Shown here piece after piece: positions 23,307 through 32,280 of a DNA stretch of 64,000 nucleotides. Within the stretch, counting starts at the first letter, position 1. Each line of letters starts with the position of its first letter. The position numbers and the translations under genes were made by a program. The stretch is from Marinobacter bohaiensis (GTDB taxonomy: Bacteria > Pseudomonadota > Gammaproteobacteria > Pseudomonadales > Oleiphilaceae): NCBI RefSeq assembly GCF_003258515.1, contig NZ_QGEH01000005.1, positions 166,208 to 230,207 of the forward strand. The letters are read 5' to 3'. The notes under the pieces were generated by a model, which worked only from the letters and a program-made list of their open reading frames with translations, was not told the origin of the DNA and did no database searches.

Positions 23307-25322
23307 CTATTCCACGGCTTCTTCGGTCACCTTGACGGTGTACAAGGTCGTGGTGCCGCTGATCTCGTTGCCCACCGCCAGCATCGGCTCGCCGCTGGGG
23401 CTGTCGCTGGCGCTGATGAAGACGATGCTTTCCGGACCCAGGTCACCGGCCAGGTAGGCCGGTTCGCCGCCGTCGTCGATGCGGGTTTCGATGTCGAAGC
23501 CGAAGTCGCGGTTGGTGACGTATTCCACGAACGCCGGCGCCTGCGGGTCGGAGACGTCGTACACCATGATGCCGCCCACGCGCTCCAGGCCGATAAAGGC
23601 GTAGGTTTTGTCTTCAATCGCACCGACGGCGATGGCCTCTGGCTCCGGCCCCTTGGCGTCGCTGCGGCTGTCGCCACTGCCGTTCTCGGTGTTGTCGCTG
23701 TTGAAGTCCTCACCCAACTGCTCGAAGGTGATGGTCTCGAAGTCGCTGCCGCTGTCCGCCACCAGGCCGCCTTCGGCGTTCCAGATGGAGAAGCTGCGGG
23801 CGCCGTAGATTTCCGGGGTATCGAGCACGCCGTTGCCGTCGGTGTCGGAAGTCAGGCTGGTGGCCAGACGGCCCAGTTGGGTCTCGTCGCCGAACGCAGT
23901 GTCGCTCAGGTCGCCCTCGCGCGGCGCGTCCTCGAAGCGCAGTTCCTCCACGAAGCCGTCGTATTCGCGGCTGTCGCCCTCGTTGGCGGTGAAGTAATAG
24001 GCCTCGCCACCGATCTCGATGGACGCGATGGTGTCCGGCATGTACATCCCCCGCACCGGCCAGTTGGCGATGTTCGCGCCGTCGTCCTTGTCGGACGGGT
24101 CCAGGCCGTTGCCGTCCTCGTTGAAGTCCTTGGTGCCCAGGGCCACGATCGTCTCAACGGAGGCGCTGTCGATGTTGATGATCGCCACGGCGTTGTTTTC
24201 CTGCAGGGTGACCCAGGCCTGGGTGCCGTCCGGGGAAACGGCGATGTACTCCGGCTCCAGGTCCTGGGCCACGGATGATGCACCGTCGTGGAGATAGACG
24301 GCCAGGCCGGCGGCGCCCGCTTCGGCGAGCGTGTCGGCAATCTCGGAATCGCCGTCGAAATCGGTCGTCAGGGTCAGGATGCCGTTGGCGCTGTCCACCG
24401 CGGCCACCTGATACGGCAGCGGGTCGCCCTCTTCCGAGGCCAGGGTGAGCCAGTCGTTGACGCTGACGCCGGAGATGTCTTGGTTGACCTCCAGCGTGGC
24501 GGGATCGGCATCGGGGTCCGGGTCGGCGGCGAGGGTCAGCGGAGTGCGACCATAGTTACCGAACACGCGCACACCGTCCGGCAGTTCCGCAGCACGGCTG
24601 CCGCCCGCATTGAAGTCGCTGAAGCCAACGGTCTGGGCCACCGGGTTGTCCGGGTCGGTCACGTCGACGATGCTGACCGAGCCTTCCGGGTCGATGCTGT
24701 AGTCGTCGCTGGGCTCGCCCTCGTTGGCCAGCAACACCTGGGTGCCGTCGTGGCTGAAGGTGACCATGTCGGGCAGGCTGCCGACATCGGTCTGACCGCG
24801 GAAGTTCAGGTCCGAGGCGTTGTAGATCTGCACCCGGCCGACGTCGGTGGCGGTGTCGTTCTCGACGGCGATGGCGATCAGGCCGTTGGCGTAGGCGATG
24901 CTGTTGATGCCGCCCGCGCTGGCCCATTGGTCGAGGGCGTCGATCTCACCGGTTTTCTCGGGGTTGGTGGGATCCTGGACGTTGAGCACGTCCACACGGT
25001 TGGCTTCCGCGTTGATCACGAACAGCGTGGTGGAATCCTTGTCGTAGGCGACGATCTCGGCGGAGCCTTCGTCGAAGCCGTTGCCGTCGTCGGTGTAGCG
25101 GCCGGTCTGTTCCAGCGCGATGCTGATCCGGGTCTCGGGATCGGCGCTGTCGTCGTCATCGTCGTCGTTACAGGCCGTCAGGCCCAGGGTCGCGGCCAGG
25201 ATGAGGCTGGTCAGCGCCGTCTTTTTGAACAGGGACTCTTTAAACAGCGGGTCTTTTAACAAGGGGCCTTTAAACAGGGAGCCTTTGGAAAGGGAGTCAT
25301 TAGAAAGGGAGTCATTCGTCAT
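23307..25322 (-). CDS. Choice-of-anchor I family beta-propeller lipoprotein
   Basis: About 671 residues. The mature protein is a long esterase/phosphatase-like beta-propeller with repeats such as TLFVINAEANRVDVLNVQDP, MVTFSHDGTQVLLANEGEPS, EYIAVSPDGTQAWVTLQENN and KGPEPEAIAVGAIEDKTYAF, the choice-of-anchor I signature found with PhoX- and phytase-like proteins. Before the lipobox LTAC, followed by NDDDDDD, lie six to seven imperfect 5-residue repeats (NDSLS, NDSLS, KGSLF and so on). I place the start at the ATG at 25322; a GTG at 25391 is less likely. A five-repeat Pho-box array upstream suggests phosphate-starvation control and fits a role in organic-phosphate use. Confidence 0.85.
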   Translation of the reverse strand: MTNDSLSNDSLSKGSLFKGPLLKDPLFKESLFKKTALTSLILAATLGLTACNDDDDDDSADPETRISIALEQTGRYTDDGNGFDEGSAEIVAYDKDSTTLFVINAEANRVDVLNVQDPTNPEKTGEIDALDQWASAGGINSIAYANGLIAIAVENDTATDVGRVQIYNASDLNFRGQTDVGSLPDMVTFSHDGTQVLLANEGEPSDDYSIDPEGSVSIVDVTDPDNPVAQTVGFSDFNAGGSRAAELPDGVRVFGNYGRTPLTLAADPDPDADPATLEVNQDISGVSVNDWLTLASEEGDPLPYQVAAVDSANGILTLTTDFDGDSEIADTLAEAGAAGLAVYLHDGASSVAQDLEPEYIAVSPDGTQAWVTLQENNAVAIINIDSASVETIVALGTKDFNEDGNGLDPSDKDDGANIANWPVRGMYMPDTIASIEIGGEAYYFTANEGDSREYDGFVEELRFEDAPREGDLSDTAFGDETQLGRLATSLTSDTDGNGVLDTPEIYGARSFSIWNAEGGLVADSGSDFETITFEQLGEDFNSDNTENGSGDSRSDAKGPEPEAIAVGAIEDKTYAFIGLERVGGIMVYDVSDPQAPAFVEYVTNRDFGFDIETRIDDGGEPAYLAGDLGPESIVFISASDSPSGEPMLAVGNEISGTTTLYTVKVTEEAVE

Positions 25323-25385
25323 CTCATTCGCCCATTGTCTGGTTTTATGGTCATGAAGCGCCGGTACGACGCTAAGGGCGACAGG

Positions 25386-25434
25386 TGACACGTGGATGAC
25401 GATTAAAAGACAGGGCGATGACGTCTCGATGACA
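25386..25434 (-). promoter_or_regulatory. PhoB box array (five repeats, 11-bp period)
   Basis: On the minus strand TGTCA, CGTCA, TGTCT, CGTCA, TGTCA recur at exactly 11-bp intervals (plus-strand starts 25386, 25397, 25408, 25419, 25430). PhoB binds direct repeats of TGTCA spaced 11 bp. The array lies 64-112 bases before the likely start of the propeller gene. Confidence 0.85.
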
Positions 25435-25463
25435 CAAAAAAGCCCCGCGCTGGGCGGGGCTTT
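25435..25463 (-). terminator. Terminator of dps
   Basis: Minus strand GCCCCGC, loop CCAGC, GCGGGGC, then six T, 24 bases after the dps stop and directly abutting the Pho-box array. Confidence 0.92.
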
Positions 25464-25486
25464 GCGGACAGGGCAATCCGGGCGGG

Positions 25487-25960
25487 TTATTCGCCCAGGT
25501 AGCTGCGGTACATCCAGACCGTTTTCTCCTGCTGGGAGATGTAGTCGCTCATCAGCGAAACGGTGCCTTCGTCCTCGGCATCGCCGGCCGTGGCGAGGAT
25601 TTCACGCTGCTTGCCGATCAGTTTGGCGAAGCTTTCCACGATCTGGCCAACGGCGGTTTTGCCGTCGCTGACGTTCTGGCTCTCGTTCACCCCGGAGCGA
25701 TCGATGTAGGCGCTGTAAGCGTGCGCGGGGCGATGGCCCAGGGTCAGAATACGCTCGGCGACTTCGTCCACTTTCTGCAGCAGGTCGTCGTACAGCTCCT
25801 CGAACTTGGCGTGCAGCTCGAAGAAGTTGTCGCCCTTGATGTTCCAGTGGTAGCCGCGAACGTTCATGTAGAAGATCTGGTAGTTGGCCAGCAGGTCGTT
25901 CAGATCCTTGGCCAGTTGCTCGGTTTTTCCGGTATCCAATCCAATCAGGTTCGTGCTCAT
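25487..25960 (-). CDS. dps: Dps, DNA-binding ferritin-like stress protein
   Basis: A 157-residue Dps. The helix with the inter-subunit ferroxidase ligands reads NVRGYHWNIKGDNFFELHAK followed by FEELYDDLLQKVDEVAERIL, and the C-terminal helix ISQQEKTVWMYRSYLGE. It stores iron using peroxide and protects DNA in stationary phase. GGGAG precedes the ATG. The N-terminus is short with few lysines, so direct DNA binding is uncertain. The 280 bases upstream, to the DUF2061 gene, hold no ORF; only the promoter at 26160 is noted. Confidence 0.95.
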   Translation of the reverse strand: MSTNLIGLDTGKTEQLAKDLNDLLANYQIFYMNVRGYHWNIKGDNFFELHAKFEELYDDLLQKVDEVAERILTLGHRPAHAYSAYIDRSGVNESQNVSDGKTAVGQIVESFAKLIGKQREILATAGDAEDEGTVSLMSDYISQQEKTVWMYRSYLGE

Positions 25961-26159
25961 TGGGTTCTCCCTCAGTCAGTTTCGAGTCGTTTTAAACTCT
26001 GATCGTTTTTTCTCTAACTTACCTACGCGAGCTTTCCTTAGAAAGTTTATTGACCATATTCAATTCATAGGGGCGCGCTATGCCGTTTTCAACGCAGGTG
26101 ACTGATTTTTCATTTTAACGGCTCATCCGACGGCTCACATCAGTAATAGCCGGTATCTA

Positions 26160-26188
26160 TTGAAAACAAAAATACAATTTACTTAATA
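26160..26188 (+). promoter_or_regulatory. Sigma-70 promoter of the DUF2061 gene
   Basis: TTGAAA, exact 17-base spacer, TTAATA, in an AT-rich patch, about 57 bases before the start codon. Confidence 0.6.
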
Positions 26189-26244
26189 ATCGATCTCAGT
26201 CGCGTTTTAATGGAACGGTACAACGTCAGCCAGCGGAGATGATC

Positions 26245-26562
26245 ATGGGTGTACTTAAGCTGTTTTTCCATAACCACGGCGCGGAGGGTGATCACTCCCT
26301 GACCAAGACGATCACCTTTGCCTGTACTCACTTTACCGTCGCTTTCACCGTGGCCTACGTGCTGACGGGCGACATCATCATCGGCAGCCTGATTGCCATG
26401 GTTGAGCCAGCCATCAACACGGTGGCCTACTTCTTCCACGAGAAGCTGTGGAACCGTCGCTCCCAGAGGAACCATGGCGCTGACAGCGGCCGCAACGACC
26501 GGCCGGGTGATCTCTGCCGGGGTTGTCCGATGACCCAGATGTCGAGCATCACCGCGGCGTAA
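26245..26562 (+). CDS. DUF2061 membrane protein
   Basis: About 105 residues. The core SLTKTITFACTHFTVAFTVA, the second helix GDIIIGSLIAMVEPAINTVA and YFFHEKLWNR match DUF2061 (two short helices and the HE-x-W motif). After residue 73 the chain becomes polar and unlike the family, which usually ends near there, so the tail may be an extension or a frameshift product. The ATG at 26245 has GGAG at good spacing. Function unknown. Confidence 0.85.
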   Translation: MGVLKLFFHNHGAEGDHSLTKTITFACTHFTVAFTVAYVLTGDIIIGSLIAMVEPAINTVAYFFHEKLWNRRSQRNHGADSGRNDRPGDLCRGCPMTQMSSITAA

Positions 26563-26614
26563 CCCGTCGAGTTTTTCTGAAGGCTTTCCCTGAAAGCTTT
26601 CCCCCTTCTGCCCC

Positions 26615-26632
26615 GCCCCGCGGGGCTTTTTT
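26615..26632 (+). terminator. Terminator after the DUF2061 gene
   Basis: GCCCC GC GGGGC followed by six T. The loop is very small, but an alternative pairing with the upstream C-run is possible. Confidence 0.65.
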
Positions 26633-26781
26633 ACACGTTTTTTACAAACACCTTCCAGCCAGCCCGCTTCGTCCCGGAAAGCCGCCCTGCCAGAGGCCCG
26701 GTGGTGTGTTATCCCGCCACCTGGGGCTAACAACGACATGACTTTGAGCAACTCACTCAGTCCGCCCGCCTGCCCTCTTTA

Positions 26782-26814
26782 TTGACATACCCGTCATTAA
26801 TGCGAATCATTATT
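26782..26814 (+). promoter_or_regulatory. Fur box and promoter of the heme receptor gene
   Basis: TTGACA at 26782-26787 with AATCAT 17 bases on. The stretch 26796-26814 matches 14 of 19 positions of the Fur consensus GATAATGATAATCATTATC. Fur-Fe would cover the -10 region, so the receptor should be induced by iron starvation. Confidence 0.85.
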
Positions 26815-26849
26815 GTTTGTATTTACTAAACCGCATGGCGATACGACCT

Positions 26850-29069
26850 ATGAAGCGAAGTAAGCCGTTTGATTTCTCCCTGTCCAGCCAGACCCTCATT
26901 CCCCTGGCGTTCACCACCCTGATGGGCTCCAGCCCGATGATCTACGCCGCCACCAACGGCTCCGACACCGACGATGGCGACACCTCGACCATCGAGCTGC
27001 CCCAGATCCAGGTCACCGCCGACGGCGCCCGCAGCGCCACCGAGAAGACCGCACGGGAGGAAGGTTCGGTCTCCGACGTCAGCGCCGAGGACCTGGACGA
27101 CACCGTGTCCTATTCGGTGGATGACATCTTCCGCTACGACCCGAGCGTGCTGACCACGGATAACGGCCGCTTCGGCCTGTCCGGCTTCAACGTGCGCGGT
27201 CTCGATGAAAACCGCATATCGATCCAGTTCGACGGCCTGGAAGCCGCCGAGGCCTATGGCCCGACGTCCAGCTACCTGAACAGCGGCCGACTCAGTACCG
27301 ACATCGAGTCCCTCGCCGGGGTGTCTGTCATCAAGGGCGGCAACGCCCAGAGCGGCGCCGGATTCAGCACCGTTTCGATGCAGCTGGCCTCGCCCGAGAA
27401 CTTCCTGGAAGGGGAAGGCGACGACGCCTACGCCAGCGTCAAAGGCGGTTACCGCAGCGACAACAACGGCTTCTTCGAGACCGCCACCGTTGCCGGCCGG
27501 CGCGGCGATTACGAAGCCATGCTGATCGTCACCAACCGCAACGCCGACAACACGGAGAACTACTTCGGCGACGGCGAGGGGGACACCACCATCGGCGACG
27601 AGCGCACCGAACCCAACCCGGGCGACGTGGATAACTACAACGTCCTGATGAAGCTGCAGAAGCGGACCGACAGCGGCCGCATCGGGGTGGTGGCCGAAAA
27701 GTACAAGGCCACCTCCGAGCTGCGCCTCTACTCGGAGGAAAGCGCCAGCGGCTTCGTGACCTACGACGATTACACCACCGACGACTCCCTCACCCGCTAC
27801 CGCCTGGGCCTGTACCAGGAGGCCGAACTGGACACCGTCCTGTTCGACAACCTGCACTGGCAGCTGGACTGGCAGGACACCGAGACCGTCAACCGCAGCG
27901 AGATGGTCTACTCCGGCTATAACCGGCTGGTGGATCGCGATTACACCCAGACCACCTACCAGCTCAAGACAGACTTCAGCAAAGACCTCACCTTCGGTGT
28001 GCCGCAGCAGATCGCCTACGGCCTGACGCTCAAGCAGGACGATTACGACAGCCTGCAGAAGGACATCAACCAGGACAGCGACACTGTGTCCGAAAGCCGC
28101 TTCTCGCCGAAAGGTAAAGCCACCCGCATCGGCCTCTACCTGCAGGATCGCCTGAGCCTAGCGGACAACCGCGGCTCCCTGACACCGGCGGTACGCTTCG
28201 ACAGCTACGACTATGACCTGGACAGCGACGGCCTGACATCGCTGGACTATGACGGCGCCAGCGGCGAGGCAGTCACCGGCCAGATCGGCGGCACCTGGGA
28301 CTTCACGCCCAACCTGCAGCTGTTCGGCAAGACCGGCCTGGGCTTCCGCGCGCCCTCCTACGACGAGCTCTACTACGACTACGACGGTGGCCGCGGCTAC
28401 CGCTTCGTCGCCAACCCGGACCTGGACGACGAACACAGCAAGTTCGTCGAACTCGGCCTGCGTGCCCAGGGCCGCTACGGCAACGCCGAGCTGACCGGCT
28501 TCTACACCGACTACGACGACTTCATCCAGAGTTCCGTCTCCGTCAGCGTCGACCCGGCCAACTACCCGTACGGCGAATACACCACCGAGAACGTCGACCG
28601 CGCCATCATCCGCGGCGTCGAGTTCAAGGGCACGCTGGACCTGAACGACGCCGTCGGCCTGGCGGATGGCTGGTACTCCCGCACGGCGGCAGCCTACATC
28701 GAAGGCAAGAACCTGGAGGACGGCACCGCCCTGGAATCCATTCCGCCTATCCAGGCCGTGCTGGCGCTGGGCTTCGAGGATCCCGACAACGTCTGGGGCG
28801 CCGAGGTGGCCGGCACCTTCGTCAATCACGTCAGCGACTACGACGCCGGCGACGGCCAGTTTGCACCGTCCGCCTACCAGCTGTACGACCTGACCGCCCA
28901 CGTCACGCCGCTCGACGGCCTGACCCTCCGCGGTGGCGTGTTCAACCTGACCGACAAGAAGTACTGGGTCTGGGACGACGTGCGCGGCATTGCCTCCAGC
29001 ACCGCTACGGCCAATCGCCTGTCGGAGCCGGGACGCAACTTCGGCGTCAGCGCGGAGTATGTGTTCTGA
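26850..29069 (+). CDS. hmuR: TonB-dependent heme/hemoglobin receptor
   Basis: About 739 residues with a signal peptide (PLAFTTLMGSSPMIYA). The plug domain has LDDTVSYSVDDIFRYDPSV and VSVIKGGNAQSGAG. A 22-strand barrel follows with the heme-receptor signature FRAPSYDELYYDYDGGRG followed by the NPDL box, and a C-terminal Phe (SAEYVF). It takes heme across the outer membrane. The ATG at 26850 is chosen because it gives a compact signal peptide; an ATG at 26835 is in frame. Fur box upstream and hmuSTUV downstream confirm the role. Confidence 0.93.
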   Translation: MKRSKPFDFSLSSQTLIPLAFTTLMGSSPMIYAATNGSDTDDGDTSTIELPQIQVTADGARSATEKTAREEGSVSDVSAEDLDDTVSYSVDDIFRYDPSVLTTDNGRFGLSGFNVRGLDENRISIQFDGLEAAEAYGPTSSYLNSGRLSTDIESLAGVSVIKGGNAQSGAGFSTVSMQLASPENFLEGEGDDAYASVKGGYRSDNNGFFETATVAGRRGDYEAMLIVTNRNADNTENYFGDGEGDTTIGDERTEPNPGDVDNYNVLMKLQKRTDSGRIGVVAEKYKATSELRLYSEESASGFVTYDDYTTDDSLTRYRLGLYQEAELDTVLFDNLHWQLDWQDTETVNRSEMVYSGYNRLVDRDYTQTTYQLKTDFSKDLTFGVPQQIAYGLTLKQDDYDSLQKDINQDSDTVSESRFSPKGKATRIGLYLQDRLSLADNRGSLTPAVRFDSYDYDLDSDGLTSLDYDGASGEAVTGQIGGTWDFTPNLQLFGKTGLGFRAPSYDELYYDYDGGRGYRFVANPDLDDEHSKFVELGLRAQGRYGNAELTGFYTDYDDFIQSSVSVSVDPANYPYGEYTTENVDRAIIRGVEFKGTLDLNDAVGLADGWYSRTAAAYIEGKNLEDGTALESIPPIQAVLALGFEDPDNVWGAEVAGTFVNHVSDYDAGDGQFAPSAYQLYDLTAHVTPLDGLTLRGGVFNLTDKKYWVWDDVRGIASSTATANRLSEPGRNFGVSAEYVF

Positions 29070-29127
29070 CGGCTCAACGCCCGCGGATCGGGCCGGGGCA
29101 TGCCGTCCGGTTGACCTGACCTGAAAC

Positions 29128-29146
29128 GCAAATGATAATCAATTTT
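29128..29146 (+). promoter_or_regulatory. Fur box upstream of hmuS
   Basis: Contains ATGATAATC and matches 14 of 19 consensus positions. It suggests that hmuSTUV also has its own iron-controlled promoter between hmuR and hmuS. The rest of the 228-base gap shows nothing else. Confidence 0.75.
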
Positions 29147-29297
29147 AATTGAGTCTTCGAGGAGCCCGCCCACGCGCTTCGCGAATGCCTTTGACGCGAT
29201 CCCGCCCGGCAAACCTGCGACAGGCAGGATCGCAGCGTTGGTCCCGGTCGCCACACCAAACCGGCCGCTGACCGACTGACGAAAACGGAGTTATCCC

Positions 29298-30395
29298 ATG
29301 CAGACAAACACACACACGCCGCACCCCTCCGCCAGTGCCGAGCTGGCACAGCGCTGGGCGGCCCTGCGCGCCGACAACCCGGGGCTGCGCATCCGCCAGG
29401 CGGCACAGGAACTGCAAGTCAGCGAACTGGCCCTGCTGCTGTGCCGGGAGCCGGAGACGGTGCAGCCGCTCAAGGCGGACTTCCCCGCGCTGATGGAGTC
29501 CATGGACGCGGTTGGCGAGGTCATGATCCTGGCCCGCAACGAGTCGGTGGTGCACGAAGTCACCGGCACCTTCAAGGATTTCCACACCGCCGGCTCGGGC
29601 GCCATGGGCCTGGCGGTGGGACAGATCGACGTGCGCGTGTTCTTCCGCCAGTGGGCCTATGGCTTCCGGGTCTGGGAACAGGTGCGCTCCGGCGAGCGGG
29701 AAAGCCTGCAGTTCTTCGACAGGCACGGCCAGGCCCTGCAGAAGATCTACCGCACCGACAACACTGACCGCGACGCCTGGCAGACCTTGCTGGACCGTTT
29801 CCTGGACGACGCCGGCCAGACTCCGGCCATCGAAGCGCCGCGCGCGCCGCTGCAACGGACCAACCCGGCCACCCTCGACGCCGACGCCCTGCGCCGGGAA
29901 TGGGCCGAGCTCAAGGACGTGCATCACTTCAACGCCCTGCTCAAGCGCCACGACGTGGATCGCCTGACCGCCCTGGAGCTGGTCGGCACCGATGCCGCCC
30001 GGCGCCTGGACGACGGCACTGACAAGGGCCCGGAAGACAGCGCGCTCAACGTACTGCTGCAACAGGTCAGCGCCAGCGGCTGCCCGATCATGGTGTTCGT
30101 CGGCAATCCCGGCATCGTGCAGATCCACACCGGCCCGGTGTCACGCATCCTGCCCACCGGCCCGTGGATCAACATCCTCGATCCGGCATTCAACCTGCAC
30201 GCCAACGTCAGCACCATCGAGCAGTGGTGGCGGGTGCGCCGTCCCACCAGCGACGGCATCGTCACCTCGCTGGAAGGCTACGACGCCAGCGGCACCCTGG
30301 TACTGACGCTGTTCGGCGCGCGCAAGCCCGGCCAGCCCGAAGACGAGGCCTGGCGACTGGAAATGCAGACCCTGGAGAATCGGCTATGCCCCTGA
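29298..30395 (+). CDS. hmuS: Hemin-degrading / heme-trafficking factor (HemS/ChuS type)
   Basis: A 365-residue protein with the tandem HemS architecture. Repeat 1 (about 30-170) has RQAAQELQVSELALLLCREP, MILARNESVVHEVTGTFKDF and FFRQWAYGFRVWE. Repeat 2 (about 190-350) has MVFVGNPGIVQIHTGPVSRI and FNLHANVSTIEQWWRVRRPT. It receives heme in the cytoplasm and helps degrade or pass it on. GGAG eight bases before the ATG. The stop overlaps hmuT by 10 bases. Confidence 0.95.
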   Translation: MQTNTHTPHPSASAELAQRWAALRADNPGLRIRQAAQELQVSELALLLCREPETVQPLKADFPALMESMDAVGEVMILARNESVVHEVTGTFKDFHTAGSGAMGLAVGQIDVRVFFRQWAYGFRVWEQVRSGERESLQFFDRHGQALQKIYRTDNTDRDAWQTLLDRFLDDAGQTPAIEAPRAPLQRTNPATLDADALRREWAELKDVHHFNALLKRHDVDRLTALELVGTDAARRLDDGTDKGPEDSALNVLLQQVSASGCPIMVFVGNPGIVQIHTGPVSRILPTGPWINILDPAFNLHANVSTIEQWWRVRRPTSDGIVTSLEGYDASGTLVLTLFGARKPGQPEDEAWRLEMQTLENRLCP

Positions 30396-31252
30396 TGCGA
30401 TCCCTCGCCGGAGCCCTGGGCCTGTGCCTCGCCCTGACCGCACCGGCGGTCGCGGCCGGGCCCCGGGTGGTCAGCGCCGACGGCGCGATCACCGAAACCA
30501 TCGTCGCCCTGGACGCAACCGACCTGCTGGTGGGCGTGGACACCACCAGCCACTATCCGCCGCAGGTCGTGGGCCCGCTGCCGAAGATCGGCTACCTGCG
30601 CGCCCTGCCCCTGGAAGGCGTGCTGTCGCTCAAGCCGTCCCGGCTGATCACCACCGAGGAAGCCGGGCCGGCCCAGACCATCGAGCGCATCGCCGCCGCC
30701 GGCGTGGACGTGGTGCAGTTGCCAGTAGCGCGGGACGTGCCCGCCACCCTGGCGCGAATCGAGCGGGTCGGCGAGCTGGTGGGCCACGCATCCGAGGCGC
30801 AGACGCTGACCGGCCGGATGCGCGAGCAGATCGAAGCGGTGCAGGCGACCATGGCCGGCAAGGCCGACGCGCGGGTACTGGTGCTGCTGGCCGCCGGTGA
30901 CCACGGCGTCATGCTGGCCGGTCGCGACACCGCCGCCGATGCCCTGCTCAAGACGCTGGGGCTGGCCAACGCCCTGCCCGACGTGAACGGCTACAAGCCC
31001 GCCAGCCGCGAGGCGCTGCTGGTGTCCAGACCGGACGCCATCGTCATCGCCGAGGCGCGCCCGGGCGAGTTCCGCGCCGACCAGTGGCCGGGGCTGACGC
31101 AGCTGCCCGCCTGGCAGAACGGCCATCACGTTGCCGCCAGCGCCATGCTGTTGCTGGGTTTCGGTCCGCGCCTGGCGGAAGCCATGCAGACCGTCGCCAA
31201 CGTGATTCCGGACGCCGACGCCAGCCCGGCGACCACCGCCCATGCCCAGTGA
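30386..31252 (+). CDS. hmuT: Heme ABC transporter periplasmic binding protein
   Basis: A 288-residue class III solute-binding protein with a signal peptide (LGLCLALTAPAVAA), the PRVVSADGAITETIVALDAT start typical of heme binders, a GYLRALPLEGVLSLKPSRLI central block and a C-terminal lobe (GFGPRLAEAMQTVA). It delivers periplasmic heme to HmuUV. Both ends overlap neighbouring genes (10 and 11 bases), indicating tight coupling. Confidence 0.95.
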   Translation: MPLMRSLAGALGLCLALTAPAVAAGPRVVSADGAITETIVALDATDLLVGVDTTSHYPPQVVGPLPKIGYLRALPLEGVLSLKPSRLITTEEAGPAQTIERIAAAGVDVVQLPVARDVPATLARIERVGELVGHASEAQTLTGRMREQIEAVQATMAGKADARVLVLLAAGDHGVMLAGRDTAADALLKTLGLANALPDVNGYKPASREALLVSRPDAIVIAEARPGEFRADQWPGLTQLPAWQNGHHVAASAMLLLGFGPRLAEAMQTVANVIPDADASPATTAHAQ

Positions 31253-32279
31253 CGGCATACGCCGGCTGCCGCCAGCCCTGAACTATTCGGGGCTGGTGCT
31301 GGTGCTGCTGGTCGCGGCGGTCCTGGCGCTGTCCAGCGGGGCCTACCCGATCAGCCTCGATGACCTGACCAGGCTCGCCGTCGGCGCCATGCCCGGCGAT
31401 CAGACAGCGCACCTGGTGCTCTGGGACATCCGCCTGCCGCGTCTGCTGCTGGGGCTGCTCACCGGGGCCGTGCTGGCGGTCTCCGGCGCCCTGTTGCAGG
31501 GCCTGTTCCGCAATCCGCTGGCCGACCCGGGCCTGATCGGGGTCTCCAGCGGCGCCGCTTTCGGTGCGGTTGCGGTGATCGTGCTGGGAGGCTCCAGCCT
31601 CGCCGGCTGGATCGCATTCGCCGGGCGCTGGGCCCTGCCGCTGGCGGCCTTTATCGGCGGCACCGTCACCACGCTACTGGCCTGGCGCATTGCCCGCCGC
31701 CAGGGACAGACCAGCGTATCCCTGCTGCTGCTCGCCGGCATCGCCATCAACGCCATCGCCGGCGCCGGCACCGGGGTTCTGACCTTCTACGCCGACGACA
31801 GCGAGCTGCGCTCGCTCACCTTCTGGACCATGGGCAGCCTGGCCCACGCGCGCTGGGAAGACCTGTGGATGGCCGGCCCCTGGATGATCGCCACGCTGCT
31901 GATCGCGCCCGCCCTGGCGCGCCCGCTGGATGCCTTCCTGATGGGCGAACCGGTGGCCGGTCATCTGGGCTACTCCACCGACTGGGTCAAGCGCGGCGCC
32001 ATCCTGCTCGCCGCCCTGGGGGTCGGCTCCGCGGTTGCCGTTACCGGCCTGATCGGTTTCGTGGGTCTGGTGGTGCCGCACCTGCTGCGCCAGCTGTTCG
32101 GCGCCGGCCACCGCCTGCTGCTGCCGGCCTGCGCCCTGGGTGGCGCGGCCCTGCTGGTGCTGGCCGACTGCCTGGCGCGGGTGATCGTCGCGCCGTCCGA
32201 ACTGCCGATCGGCCTGATGATGGCCTTACTCGGCGGACCGTTTTTCCTGACCATGCTGATGCGTAACCGGTTTGCCTGA
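31242..32279 (+). CDS. hmuU: Heme ABC transporter permease
   Basis: A 345-residue FecCD/BtuC-type permease with about ten membrane helices. Typical blocks are WDIRLPRLLLGLLTGAVLAV, LQGLFRNPLADPGLIGVSSG, FWTMGSLAHARWEDL and VTGLIGFVGLVVPHLLRQL with the ATPase-contact loop. It forms the inner-membrane channel with HmuV. Confidence 0.95.
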   Translation: MPSDGIRRLPPALNYSGLVLVLLVAAVLALSSGAYPISLDDLTRLAVGAMPGDQTAHLVLWDIRLPRLLLGLLTGAVLAVSGALLQGLFRNPLADPGLIGVSSGAAFGAVAVIVLGGSSLAGWIAFAGRWALPLAAFIGGTVTTLLAWRIARRQGQTSVSLLLLAGIAINAIAGAGTGVLTFYADDSELRSLTFWTMGSLAHARWEDLWMAGPWMIATLLIAPALARPLDAFLMGEPVAGHLGYSTDWVKRGAILLAALGVGSAVAVTGLIGFVGLVVPHLLRQLFGAGHRLLLPACALGGAALLVLADCLARVIVAPSELPIGLMMALLGGPFFLTMLMRNRFA

Positions 32280-32280
32280 T

